Assembly: GCA_020344715.1 (NCBI GenBank)
Contig: CP070828.1
Location: forward strand, 927,970 to 934,891
Length of the DNA stretch: 6,922 nucleotides
Direction of reading: 5' to 3'
From: Candidatus Bathyarchaeota archaeon
GTDB lineage: Archaea; Thermoproteota; Bathyarchaeia; Bathyarchaeales; Bathyarchaeaceae
Part shown: piece after piece, positions 1 through 5,002 of the stretch
Numbering within the stretch: the stretch's first letter is position 1
Layout: every line of letters begins with the position of its first letter
Notes under the pieces: model-generated
What the model saw: the letters and a program-made list of their open reading frames with translations, nothing else
Told to the model about the DNA's origin: nothing
Databases searched by the model: none
Made by a program: the position numbers and the translations under genes

Positions 1-374
1 ATTTCGCTTTCTTTGAACGCAGCAATCCAGCAAGTTCCCAAACCTTCTTCAAGTGAGACCAGTGACATATTGTGCATTGCAATAGCCGCATCAGCTTTCC
101 AGTAGCTTTCTCCATCATCTCTAGTCCACGCTTCATTTGGAAGCGCACACATCACTATGATCGTTGAGGTAGCCCAGTCTTGATTGCACGCAGCAATCAA
201 CTTTTTTATCACTTTTCTCTCGGTGACTACCACTAGTGTGTAGGGCTGCTTGTTCATTGCTGACGGTGCGAGTCTTGCAGATTCTAGTATGTTTACCAGT
301 TTTTCCTTCTCAACAGGCTTGTCCTTATATCTTCGGATACTTCTTCGAGTTCTCATGGCTTCAAGAAGACGCAA
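1..374 (-). CDS. Nitroreductase family protein, N-terminal part (cut by window edge)
   Basis: This is a flavin (FMN) dependent oxidoreductase of the nitroreductase family; the substrate cannot be told. About 124 residues are visible and the C-terminal third lies beyond base 1. The N-terminal FMN phosphate-binding pattern is present (RTRRSIRRY, about residues 8-16), followed by the substrate/FMN loop LAPSAMNKQPY (about 34-44) and the typical dimer-helix stretch DAAIAMHN leading to GLGTCWIAAF near the cut end. I chose the TTG start at 374 because it gives the usual family opening (LRLLEAMRTRRS), sits directly after an in-frame TGA, and is preceded by GGTG with 6 nt spacing. The ATG at 356 is the alternative but would remove the conserved first helix. 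It is divergent from the prenyltransferase gene across a 163-nt gap, and no functional link to the carotenoid genes is evident. The family call is firm; the specific role is unknown. Confidence 0.9.
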   Translation of the reverse strand, partial: MRLLEAMRTRRSIRRYKDKPVEKEKLVNILESARLAPSAMNKQPYTLVVVTERKVIKKLIAACNQDWATSTIIVMCALPNEAWTRDDGESYWKADAAIAMHNMSLVSLEEGLGTCWIAAFKESE

Positions 375-380
375 TCAGAA

Positions 381-384
381 CACC
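381..384 (-). promoter_or_regulatory. Ribosome binding site of the nitroreductase gene
   Basis: On the minus strand GGTG lies 6 nt upstream of the TTG at 374. It is complementary to the archaeal 16S rRNA 3' end and is the main reason for choosing TTG over the later ATG. Confidence 0.45.
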
Positions 385-406
385 AAGCTTATGCTAAACG
401 AATGGG

Positions 407-418
407 TCTATATTCTTT
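407..418 (-). promoter_or_regulatory. Possible TATA box for the nitroreductase gene
   Basis: Read on the minus strand, AAAGAATATAGA is the only clearly A/T-rich TATA-like box near the gene, centred about 38 nt upstream of the TTG start. An archaeal TATA box usually lies about 26 nt before the transcription start, so this would give a leader of roughly 12 nt, just long enough to include the GGTG. This rests on position and base composition only. Confidence 0.3.
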
Positions 419-537
419 GTGGTCTACACATTCTGTTGTTGATGTCAAGTACCAGTGCAACGCGAGAGAAAATCGGCAAATAGAAATACTCTTCAGGATC
501 ATACGGGGGAAATGCAATAACAAAAATACTGAGACTT

Positions 538-1434
538 GTGCTTCGCCTTGCCAGGCTCCATTTCTTGTTTCCTGGTTTCATGCTTTATCTAATGGGCTAT
601 CTATTGGCGGTTCTCGGAGGAGTCGGCTTTGACCTAGGGAAATTTGTTTCTGGATATTTGATTCTCGGGCTTGCGCAATTATCTGTGTCATTCAGCAATG
701 ACTACTTTGACAGGTATTCGGATAGAAATTCCACAAAAACTGCTTTCTCAGGAGGAAGCAAAGTGCTCGTTGAACATCCTGAGCTTGAAGGTTTAGCCCT
801 AAAGACCGCGATTTTTTTTCTTGCGACGTCGATGATTGCAACTGCTTTCTTCACCTTCGCACATTCTTATTCGTACTGGTTCCTTGTTTTTGGGATATCT
901 GGAGGATTAGTAGGTTGGTTTTACTCAGCGCCACCGCTGATGCTTGCATATAGAGGATTAGGCGAGTTGACAACTGTGCTGGCTGTTGGAGTGATGATGC
1001 CCGGGATAGGATATTTCGCCGCATCTGGCTTAATAGATTACTCTTTCCTGGTTTTCGTCTTCCCTCTTAGTTGTTATGGGCTGTTCTTCATACTCGCAGT
1101 TGAGTTGCCGGACGTTGAAACCGATAGAATTGCGAACAAGACAAACATAGTTGTGAAATGGGGGAGGAAAGCTGGTACGTATATCTCAGTTACAGCAACC
1201 ATTTTGGGAACCGTTTTCCTTGCGGCCATCCATTTGTCTGGAATATTGGACGGAAAACCAAACTTGGAGTGGATCACACTTCTCTCTGTCATGCCTATTG
1301 TCGCAGCAATAACTGCTATTCAAGAGAGCGCAGAGAGAAGAAACGTTCTCCGTCAGGTGACTATTAGCATGACAACGATGATCCTGTTCATCTCTATAGT
1401 TGACATTATACTCTTGTTTCAGTTCCTCAGATGA
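538..1434 (+). CDS. UbiA-superfamily membrane prenyltransferase, MenA-like
   Basis: This is a membrane-embedded aromatic/isoprenoid prenyltransferase of the UbiA superfamily, 298 aa, with roughly eight to nine hydrophobic segments. Both Mg/diphosphate-binding motifs are present: NDYFDRYSD (residues 54-62) and PDVETD (191-196). The segment WFYSAPPLMLAYRGLGEL (127-144) resembles the MenA subgroup, which prenylates dihydroxynaphthoate for menaquinone. The carotenoid context allows another reading, a lycopene elongase making C50 carotenoids, but those enzymes usually lack the YRGLGE stretch, so a MenA-like quinone or other lipid role is preferred. The GTG at 538 is the first standard start. The frame is open further upstream and the homologous-looking text (ITKILRLVL) continues there without ATG, GTG or TTG, so the true start may be earlier at a rare codon. 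The gene is convergent with the 135-aa gene (65-nt gap). The superfamily is certain; the substrate is not. Confidence 0.9.
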   Translation: MLRLARLHFLFPGFMLYLMGYLLAVLGGVGFDLGKFVSGYLILGLAQLSVSFSNDYFDRYSDRNSTKTAFSGGSKVLVEHPELEGLALKTAIFFLATSMIATAFFTFAHSYSYWFLVFGISGGLVGWFYSAPPLMLAYRGLGELTTVLAVGVMMPGIGYFAASGLIDYSFLVFVFPLSCYGLFFILAVELPDVETDRIANKTNIVVKWGRKAGTYISVTATILGTVFLAAIHLSGILDGKPNLEWITLLSVMPIVAAITAIQESAERRNVLRQVTISMTTMILFISIVDIILLFQFLR

Positions 1435-1499
1435 CTCCAATCGTTGTGTGCGTAAATAGATAAGCGAAACATGCCAGGTGACAATGTAGACTCACTGAA

Positions 1500-1907
1500 T
1501 CAATCATCTGTTCGCGCAAGCAACTGCTTCAATCGATTCAGGTCATTTATTTCTATCGCGTCAGTTCCAGTGAAAATCTGTGAAAAAGTAGGTTTTGCTT
1601 CTGAACCCATAGTCAGCAAAAGAGCGCCTCTGTAGAAGACAGACAACGTAAGTCCCTCCCTCTTCAGCCCCTGAGCGACACTCTTCAATGCTTCAAGTTT
1701 CTTCGAAAGAGATTTCTCTTTTGTCCCAGTGCTTCTGAGGAAATCCGTCAACAGCTCTTTGTCCATCAAATTGAAACTGATTCTTTTTTCAGCCACTTCC
1801 AAGTGAAAGGTTTCAGTCTCGTTAGTGGAAAAGCTGGCTGCCCCGGACTCGAGAAAGCTGAACAGCCATACTAATGTGTCCAAGACTTCTCCACTAGATG
1901 CGCGCAC
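1500..1907 (-). CDS. Unrecognised 135-aa protein, second gene of a small pair
   Basis: I do not recognise this protein. It is 135 aa, with a hydrophobic/aromatic N-terminal segment (TLVWLFSFLE, about 11-20), a beta-rich stretch (about 33-47), a charged helical middle (about 49-84, many Lys/Glu), then LTLSVFYRGALLLTMGSEAKPT (about 86-107), which looks like two short strands and a turn, and a Leu-rich acidic end. There is no signal peptide, no convincing membrane segment, and no metal or nucleotide motif. The start is GTG at 1907, with a TGA four codons upstream. It follows the 62-aa gene by 13 nt on the same strand, so the two are probably cotranscribed. Length, codon use and the clean junction suggest a real gene rather than a chance frame. 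The prenyltransferase ends 65 nt beyond its stop, in the opposite direction. Confidence 0.7.
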   Translation of the reverse strand: MRASSGEVLDTLVWLFSFLESGAASFSTNETETFHLEVAEKRISFNLMDKELLTDFLRSTGTKEKSLSKKLEALKSVAQGLKREGLTLSVFYRGALLLTMGSEAKPTFSQIFTGTDAIEINDLNRLKQLLARTDD

Positions 1908-1920
1908 AATTTGTGATCAA

Positions 1921-2109
1921 CTATTTTTCTGTGACGTAGAGTACATCAAGAACTATAGATCCATTGAGCTTGACTTTCATAATCCCTGTGTCAAGTGTTA
2001 GGTCCTGAAAGCTGAGTTTGATATCAGATTTCTTTCCTGCTAGCTTGTCTATTAGCTGTATCAAGATTTGGCCAAAATCCTTTGTGGTTTTCTCCATACA
2101 TAGCCCCAT
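1921..2109 (-). CDS. Unrecognised 62-aa protein, first gene of a small pair
   Basis: This is a small soluble protein of unknown function. A helical N-terminal half (FGQILIQLIDKLAGKK, about 12-27) is followed by an alternating hydrophobic pattern typical of beta strands (KLSFQDLTLDTG, then MKVKLNGSIVLDVLYV, about 31-59). It contains one cysteine (residue 4, absent if the second ATG is used) and no zinc or Fe-S motif. The ATG at 2109 lies about 27 nt from a TATA-like box, which fits a leaderless transcript. A second in-frame ATG at 2097 (residue 5) is preceded by GGGG and cannot be excluded. It lies 13 nt upstream of the 135-aa gene, which suggests a two-gene operon whose products may act together. 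It could be a small structural or adaptor protein, but nothing in the sequence decides this. Confidence 0.65.
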   Translation of the reverse strand: MGLCMEKTTKDFGQILIQLIDKLAGKKSDIKLSFQDLTLDTGIMKVKLNGSIVLDVLYVTEK

Positions 2110-2130
2110 TCAATAAAGGTCTTTACTCGC

Positions 2131-2144
2131 GTAAAAAGCTTTTC
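2131..2144 (-). promoter_or_regulatory. Putative TATA box for the 62/135-aa gene pair
   Basis: On the minus strand AAAGCTTTTTAC lies with its centre about 27 nt before the ATG at 2109, the distance expected when an archaeal transcript starts at or next to the start codon. The box is A/T-rich in a mixed background but is not a perfect TTTATATA. Confidence 0.4.
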
Positions 2145-2148
2145 ACGT

Positions 2149-2231
2149 ACCTGCACCGCACATGAATGCACCTACGAGTTTAATCAAAACCAAGCACTGG
2201 TCAGTGCACAGAGTCAACCAACGAGTGCACA
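2149..2231. repeat. Cluster of TGCAC words and short palindromes between crtZ and the 62-aa gene
   Basis: The 198-nt gap at 2110-2307 has no convincing gene. It holds four TGCAC words (2152-2156, 2167-2171, 2205-2209, 2226-2230). The last two sit in GTGCACA repeats at 2204-2210 and 2225-2231, exactly 21 nt apart, about two helical turns. An inverted repeat GCACTG-gt-CAGTGC lies at 2194-2207. The cluster is upstream of the TATA box of the 62/135-aa pair and downstream of the crtZ stop. A regulator-binding site is possible, but this is inferred from pattern alone. Confidence 0.35.
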
Positions 2232-2307
2232 TCATTTTCCCCGCACATCACATAACAACGGAACAGAAAGCGGAGCGTGCGGACAGTGTCTTCAAGAACT
2301 GTGCGTC

Positions 2308-2757
2308 CTACACTGAATACTCCGTGCTTGCATACAAGAACCCAAAGCAAACGCCGCTATCTGAAGTACTTACTCGATGATGTGCGGCATGCGCATTCAG
2401 AATGCGTTTTATGTATCTGCTTTTCGGGCGATATTGTATTTTGACTCTTTTGTGAAAGAAAACATCATGCACCATGAAATATCCTACACCATATAGCGTT
2501 ATGCCGAATCCAATTGCCAAGTTAACATGAAACCCAGACAATATTCCTGTCAAAATAAAGAGAAATGAAACGACAGCAAAAAACAGGCCAAAAGCATCAT
2601 TTTTCTCAAACCGCCCTTTTCTGGGATGATGATGATCCTCATGGAGATACCATCCAATACCATGCATCACATATTTGTGAAGAAACCAAGCGACTCCTTC
2701 CATAGAGACAAATGTGACTAATGTGGTGACTGTGTAAATCAGGATATTTATGATCAT
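2308..2757 (-). CDS. crtZ: CrtZ-type beta-carotene 3-hydroxylase
   Basis: This is a membrane di-iron hydroxylase that adds 3-OH groups to beta-ionone rings, turning beta-carotene into zeaxanthin via cryptoxanthin with O2 and reduced ferredoxin. All the histidine clusters of the CrtZ/fatty acid hydroxylase superfamily are present: HKYVMH (27-32), HEDHH (39-43), HDVFFH (97-102) and HAAHH (123-127). Hydrophobic segments lie at about 3-25, 54-75 and 77-96, and the end carries the usual GFLYA stretch (139-143). At 149 aa it is at the short end of the bacterial CrtZ range but has no missing motif. The ATG at 2757 is supported by a strong GAGGAG ribosome binding site. It lies 92 nt downstream of the DUF116 gene on the same strand, and the substrate fits the lycopene cyclase at 5003-5683. 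The function is well supported; the exact xanthophyll product is inferred. Confidence 0.93.
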   Translation of the reverse strand: MIINILIYTVTTLVTFVSMEGVAWFLHKYVMHGIGWYLHEDHHHPRKGRFEKNDAFGLFFAVVSFLFILTGILSGFHVNLAIGFGITLYGVGYFMVHDVFFHKRVKIQYRPKSRYIKRILNAHAAHHRVSTSDSGVCFGFLYASTEYSV

Positions 2758-2763
2758 CTGGTT

Positions 2764-2770
2764 CTCCTCA
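2764..2770 (-). promoter_or_regulatory. Strong ribosome binding site of crtZ
   Basis: TGAGGAG on the minus strand lies 6 nt upstream of the crtZ ATG. It is the strongest Shine-Dalgarno sequence in the window and fits translation from a longer transcript, possibly one that begins in or before DUF116. Confidence 0.65.
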
Positions 2771-2808
2771 CTAGGATCGAATTCCGCTACTAATCATGGT
2801 TCTATCTA

Positions 2809-2842
2809 TCTTCGCAGGCCACTTCTCATGCGCGTGCGAAGA
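2809..2842 (-). repeat. 8-bp inverted repeat (hairpin) between DUF116 and crtZ
   Basis: TCTTCGCA (2809-2816) and TGCGAAGA (2835-2842) are perfect reverse complements separated by 18 nt. In the minus-strand transcript the hairpin starts 7 nt after the DUF116 stop codon and ends about 40 nt before the crtZ ribosome binding site. It is not followed by a T run, so it is not a standard intrinsic terminator. It could be an RNA processing or stability element between two cotranscribed genes, or an operator upstream of crtZ. Confidence 0.45.
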
Positions 2843-2849
2843 CGCTAGC

Positions 2850-3452
2850 CTACAATACTCTTGCCAGATTCTGGAGATTAAGACTTGTGTTTGAGCAACC
2901 ATTCTTCGTCAAGAAAATGCCTTGACCTGGAATGCCTAGTTTCTTCAAAAGACCGAGCCCCATCTTTAATTCCATACCGCAAGCCACTCCTACAACGCCA
3001 TCATATTTTTTGCCTTTCAATATTCTCTCTGAGCAAGTTCCGCCTGGGATGACGTACACGTCACAGCCTTTTGCTTTACCTAACGCTGTTGTCATGCTGA
3101 TGAGACAGCTCTCTCTGCAGCTTCTACCCTCATGGGTGGAAACATCTGCCTTGAAATCTGCCATACACCTCTTGTCCATGTGTGATCTTGCACATTGAGG
3201 AAGAAGCAATGCTCTTCGCTGAGCTTTCTCAAATTTGTCCCTCTGAATTTTGCTAGCCACCTGCACTTCAATGAAGTCTTCAACTAGTGCTCCAGCGTCA
3301 ACACGATTTAGCCCAGTAGCTCTGTCAAGCTTGAAGGCTTTGACATGTCTTTTGGCGTGATCACCTATGTGCGCAATATGACATAAGTCATACTTAAGTG
3401 TTGGTACCAGCATGCGCGCGCGCGAAAAATCTAAGTGCTGGGAAGTGGACAT
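2850..3452 (-). CDS. DUF116 family cysteine-rich protein
   Basis: This 200-aa soluble protein belongs to the DUF116 family, whose biochemical role is not established to my knowledge. The typical family core is visible: ALLLPQC (81-87), C96, the pair CRESC (112-116), VYVIPGGT (132-139), the signature GVVGVACGMEL (152-162), then GIPGQGIFLTKNGCSNTS (173-190). Nine cysteines (24, 87, 96, 112, 116, 130, 140, 158, 186) make metal or Fe-S binding plausible. There is no signal peptide or membrane segment, unlike some methanogen members with an N-terminal membrane helix. The ATG at 3452 is chosen; an in-frame ATG at 3413 (residue 14) is an alternative and would widen the gap to crtI. It is divergent from crtI and followed on the same strand by crtZ, so its job may be tied to carotenoid synthesis, for instance in redox supply. 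That link is inference from position. Confidence 0.88.
   Translation of the reverse strand: MSTSQHLDFSRARMLVPTLKYDLCHIAHIGDHAKRHVKAFKLDRATGLNRVDAGALVEDFIEVQVASKIQRDKFEKAQRRALLLPQCARSHMDKRCMADFKADVSTHEGRSCRESCLISMTTALGKAKGCDVYVIPGGTCSERILKGKKYDGVVGVACGMELKMGLGLLKKLGIPGQGIFLTKNGCSNTSLNLQNLARVL
3410..3424. repeat. Alternating purine-pyrimidine tract, mostly GC repeats
   Basis: GCATGCGCGCGCGCG is 15 nt of unbroken purine/pyrimidine alternation, in sharp contrast to the A/T-rich text on both sides. It lies at the start of DUF116 (it encodes SRARM if the 3452 start is right) and just upstream of the proposed crtI TATA box. Such tracts can adopt left-handed DNA under negative supercoiling. No function is shown here. 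Confidence 0.6.
3425..3435 (+). promoter_or_regulatory. Possible crtI TATA box
   Basis: AAAAATCTAAG follows the GC tract and would place a transcript start near 3455, giving a leader of about 23 nt that includes the GGTGGGG ribosome binding site. The box lies inside the 5' end of DUF116 on the other strand. The assignment is by spacing and composition only. Confidence 0.3.
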
Positions 3453-3463
3453 TCAACAGCATT

Positions 3464-3470
3464 GGTGGGG
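3464..3470 (+). promoter_or_regulatory. Ribosome binding site deciding the crtI start
   Basis: GGTGGGG lies 7 nt before the GTG at 3478. It supports this start over the more upstream ATG at 3412, which would add 22 residues (rich in Trp, His and Lys) that do not resemble the family N-terminus. Confidence 0.45.
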
Positions 3471-3478
3471 TCTTTTAG
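3471..3478 (-). promoter_or_regulatory. Possible DUF116 TATA box, overlapping the crtI start
   Basis: On the minus strand CTAAAAGA is centred about 23 nt before the DUF116 ATG at 3452, close to what a leaderless archaeal transcript needs. It overlaps the first base of the crtI GTG codon, so the two divergent promoters would be interleaved. Confidence 0.3.
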
Positions 3479-5001
3479 TGAATACGGAAAAACCAGTGAG
3501 AAAGACAGAGAGGATCGGCATCATTGGGGGAGGACCAGGAGGATTAAGTTGTGCCATGCTTCTAGCTCACGAGGGATTCGATGTCACTGTCCTTGAGAAA
3601 GAAAACGAAGTTGGAGGAAGGAATGCTCTTCTGAGAGTTGGGGACTACAAGTTTGATGTTGGGCCTACTTTTCTAATGATGAAGTTCATCCTCGACAGGC
3701 TTTTCAAGATTTGTGGCAGAAATAGCGGAGATTATCTGAAGTTCAAGCCAATTGACCCAATGTATCAACTGAGCTTTCCAGACTTCGACATTCAAATAAG
3801 CAGTAATAAGGAAAAGATGAAAGAAGAACTCAACCGAGTGTTCCCGGGGAACGAAAAGGGGCTTGAGTATTTCTACTCACGAGAAAGAAAAAGATACGAG
3901 AAAATACTTCGAAGCTTGTACAAGGACTATTCTAGTTTTCTCTCATTCCTGTCCCCGCAACTTGTCGTTGCGCTACCCTCGCTTTTTCTCGGTGGCTCCA
4001 TTTTCGACAATTTGGGAAGATATTTCAAGGAGGCGAAATTGCGAGTTTGCTTCAGCTTTCAGTCCAAGTACCTAGGAATGTCTCCTTGGGAGTGTCCAGC
4101 TGCTTTTACCATGATTCCCTTTGTTGAACATGAATTTGGCATATATCACGTCATCGGTGGGCTAAACCAGATATCCAAAGCGATGGCTAGGGTTGTTGAA
4201 GAAGAAGGGGGAGCTGTGCTTACTCGATCAGAAGTCGGACGAATAATTACGAATGGAAAAAAAGCCACCGGCGTGCAGCTAAAGGACGGTAGAAAGATTC
4301 ACTTCGATGAATTGGTTGTAAATGCTGATTTTGGCTATGCGATGAGCAAGCTTGTTGAGCCAAAGCTGCTCCGCAAATATTCTCCTGATAACGTTAAAAA
4401 GAAGAGATTTTCATGCTCAACATTTATGCTGTATTTGGGGGTCGATAAAAAGTACGTTGCCCCGCACCACAATATAGTGATCGCAGAGAATTACCGAGAA
4501 AACCTTGAAGATATTCTCAAAGGAAGACTCTCAAAGGACCTCTCTTTCTATGTACAGAACGCAGGTGTCACAGATGATACCTTGGCTCCTGCAGGGAAAT
4601 CCACTGTTTACCTGCTGGCGCCAGTTCCAAACAATCGCAGCGAAATCGATTGGAACAAAGAAAAAAAGGACTTCAGGGAAAACCTGTTGAAGACTGTTGA
4701 GAAAAGAACTCCCATGGTTGATGTAAGGGATCACATAGAAGCGGAAGAAATGATCACGCCAAATCAATGGGAACAAGACTACAATGTTTATTTGGGAGCG
4801 ACATTCAATCTCGCGCACAACCTTTCTCAAATGCTCTATTTCCGTCCTCATAATAGGTTTGATGAGCTTGAGAACCTTTACTTGGTCGGAGGAGGGACTC
4901 ACCCCGGAAGCGGATTGCCTACCATCTATATATCTGGGCTTGTGACAGCTGACCTGATAGCAAAAAAGTATGGTCTCAAGATAGCTAGTGAGCAGCGTTG
5001 A
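3478..5001 (+). CDS. crtI: CrtI-type phytoene desaturase
   Basis: This FAD-dependent carotenoid desaturase converts phytoene to lycopene by successive dehydrogenations at the membrane. With the GTG start at 3478 it is 507 aa, a normal CrtI length. The N-terminal dinucleotide fold is clear: GIIGGGPGG (14-22), the acidic end of strand two in VTVLEKE (37-43) and GGR (46-48), followed by the conserved FDVGPTFLM (59-67). The C-terminal FAD motif NLYLVGGGTHPGSGLPTIYISG (466-487) is complete; the THPGSGLPTI form recalls Deinococcus- and cyanobacteria-type CrtI, from memory only. Related enzymes (CrtD, CrtO, CrtN) share the fold, but the neighbouring lycopene cyclase and CrtZ make a lycopene-forming CrtI most likely. 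It is divergent from DUF116 and converges on crtYcd with stops one base apart. No frameshift or missing motif is seen. Confidence 0.92.
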   Translation: MNTEKPVRKTERIGIIGGGPGGLSCAMLLAHEGFDVTVLEKENEVGGRNALLRVGDYKFDVGPTFLMMKFILDRLFKICGRNSGDYLKFKPIDPMYQLSFPDFDIQISSNKEKMKEELNRVFPGNEKGLEYFYSRERKRYEKILRSLYKDYSSFLSFLSPQLVVALPSLFLGGSIFDNLGRYFKEAKLRVCFSFQSKYLGMSPWECPAAFTMIPFVEHEFGIYHVIGGLNQISKAMARVVEEEGGAVLTRSEVGRIITNGKKATGVQLKDGRKIHFDELVVNADFGYAMSKLVEPKLLRKYSPDNVKKKRFSCSTFMLYLGVDKKYVAPHHNIVIAENYRENLEDILKGRLSKDLSFYVQNAGVTDDTLAPAGKSTVYLLAPVPNNRSEIDWNKEKKDFRENLLKTVEKRTPMVDVRDHIEAEEMITPNQWEQDYNVYLGATFNLAHNLSQMLYFRPHNRFDELENLYLVGGGTHPGSGLPTIYISGLVTADLIAKKYGLKIASEQR

Positions 5002-5002
5002 G

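Larger units (their letters stand above)
375..537. other. Divergent intergenic region, nitroreductase / prenyltransferase
   Basis: This 163-nt region separates two divergent genes and should carry both promoters. On the plus strand the best TATA-like stretch for the prenyltransferase is AAATAGAAATACT at 478-490, which would place a transcript start near 509. The purine block GGGGGA (505-510) lies 27 nt before the assigned GTG start, too far for a normal ribosome binding site. I see no coding region with family features and no RNA gene here. Confidence 0.4.

Noticed and set aside
250..483. A 77-codon plus-strand frame opposite the nitroreductase start
   Set aside because: The minus strand encodes recognisable nitroreductase motifs here; the plus-strand translation is Ser/Phe-rich shadow.
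1475..1497. Imperfect hairpin CAGGTGA / TCACTG between convergent genes, considered as a terminator
   Set aside because: The stem is short with a bulge and there is no T run, so it is not distinguishable from chance.
2162..2380. A 72-codon plus-strand frame with an ATG start
   Set aside because: Its second half lies antisense to the C-terminal coding part of crtZ, its composition is unlike a folded protein, and no ribosome binding site precedes it.
3412..3477. ATG at 3412 as the crtI start
   Set aside because: It would add 22 residues rich in Trp, His and Lys, overlap the DUF116 start on the other strand, and lacks a ribosome binding site; GTG 3478 with GGTGGGG fits better.
4531..4902. A 123-codon minus-strand frame within crtI
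   Set aside because: It is antisense to well-conserved crtI sequence and shows no motif of its own.
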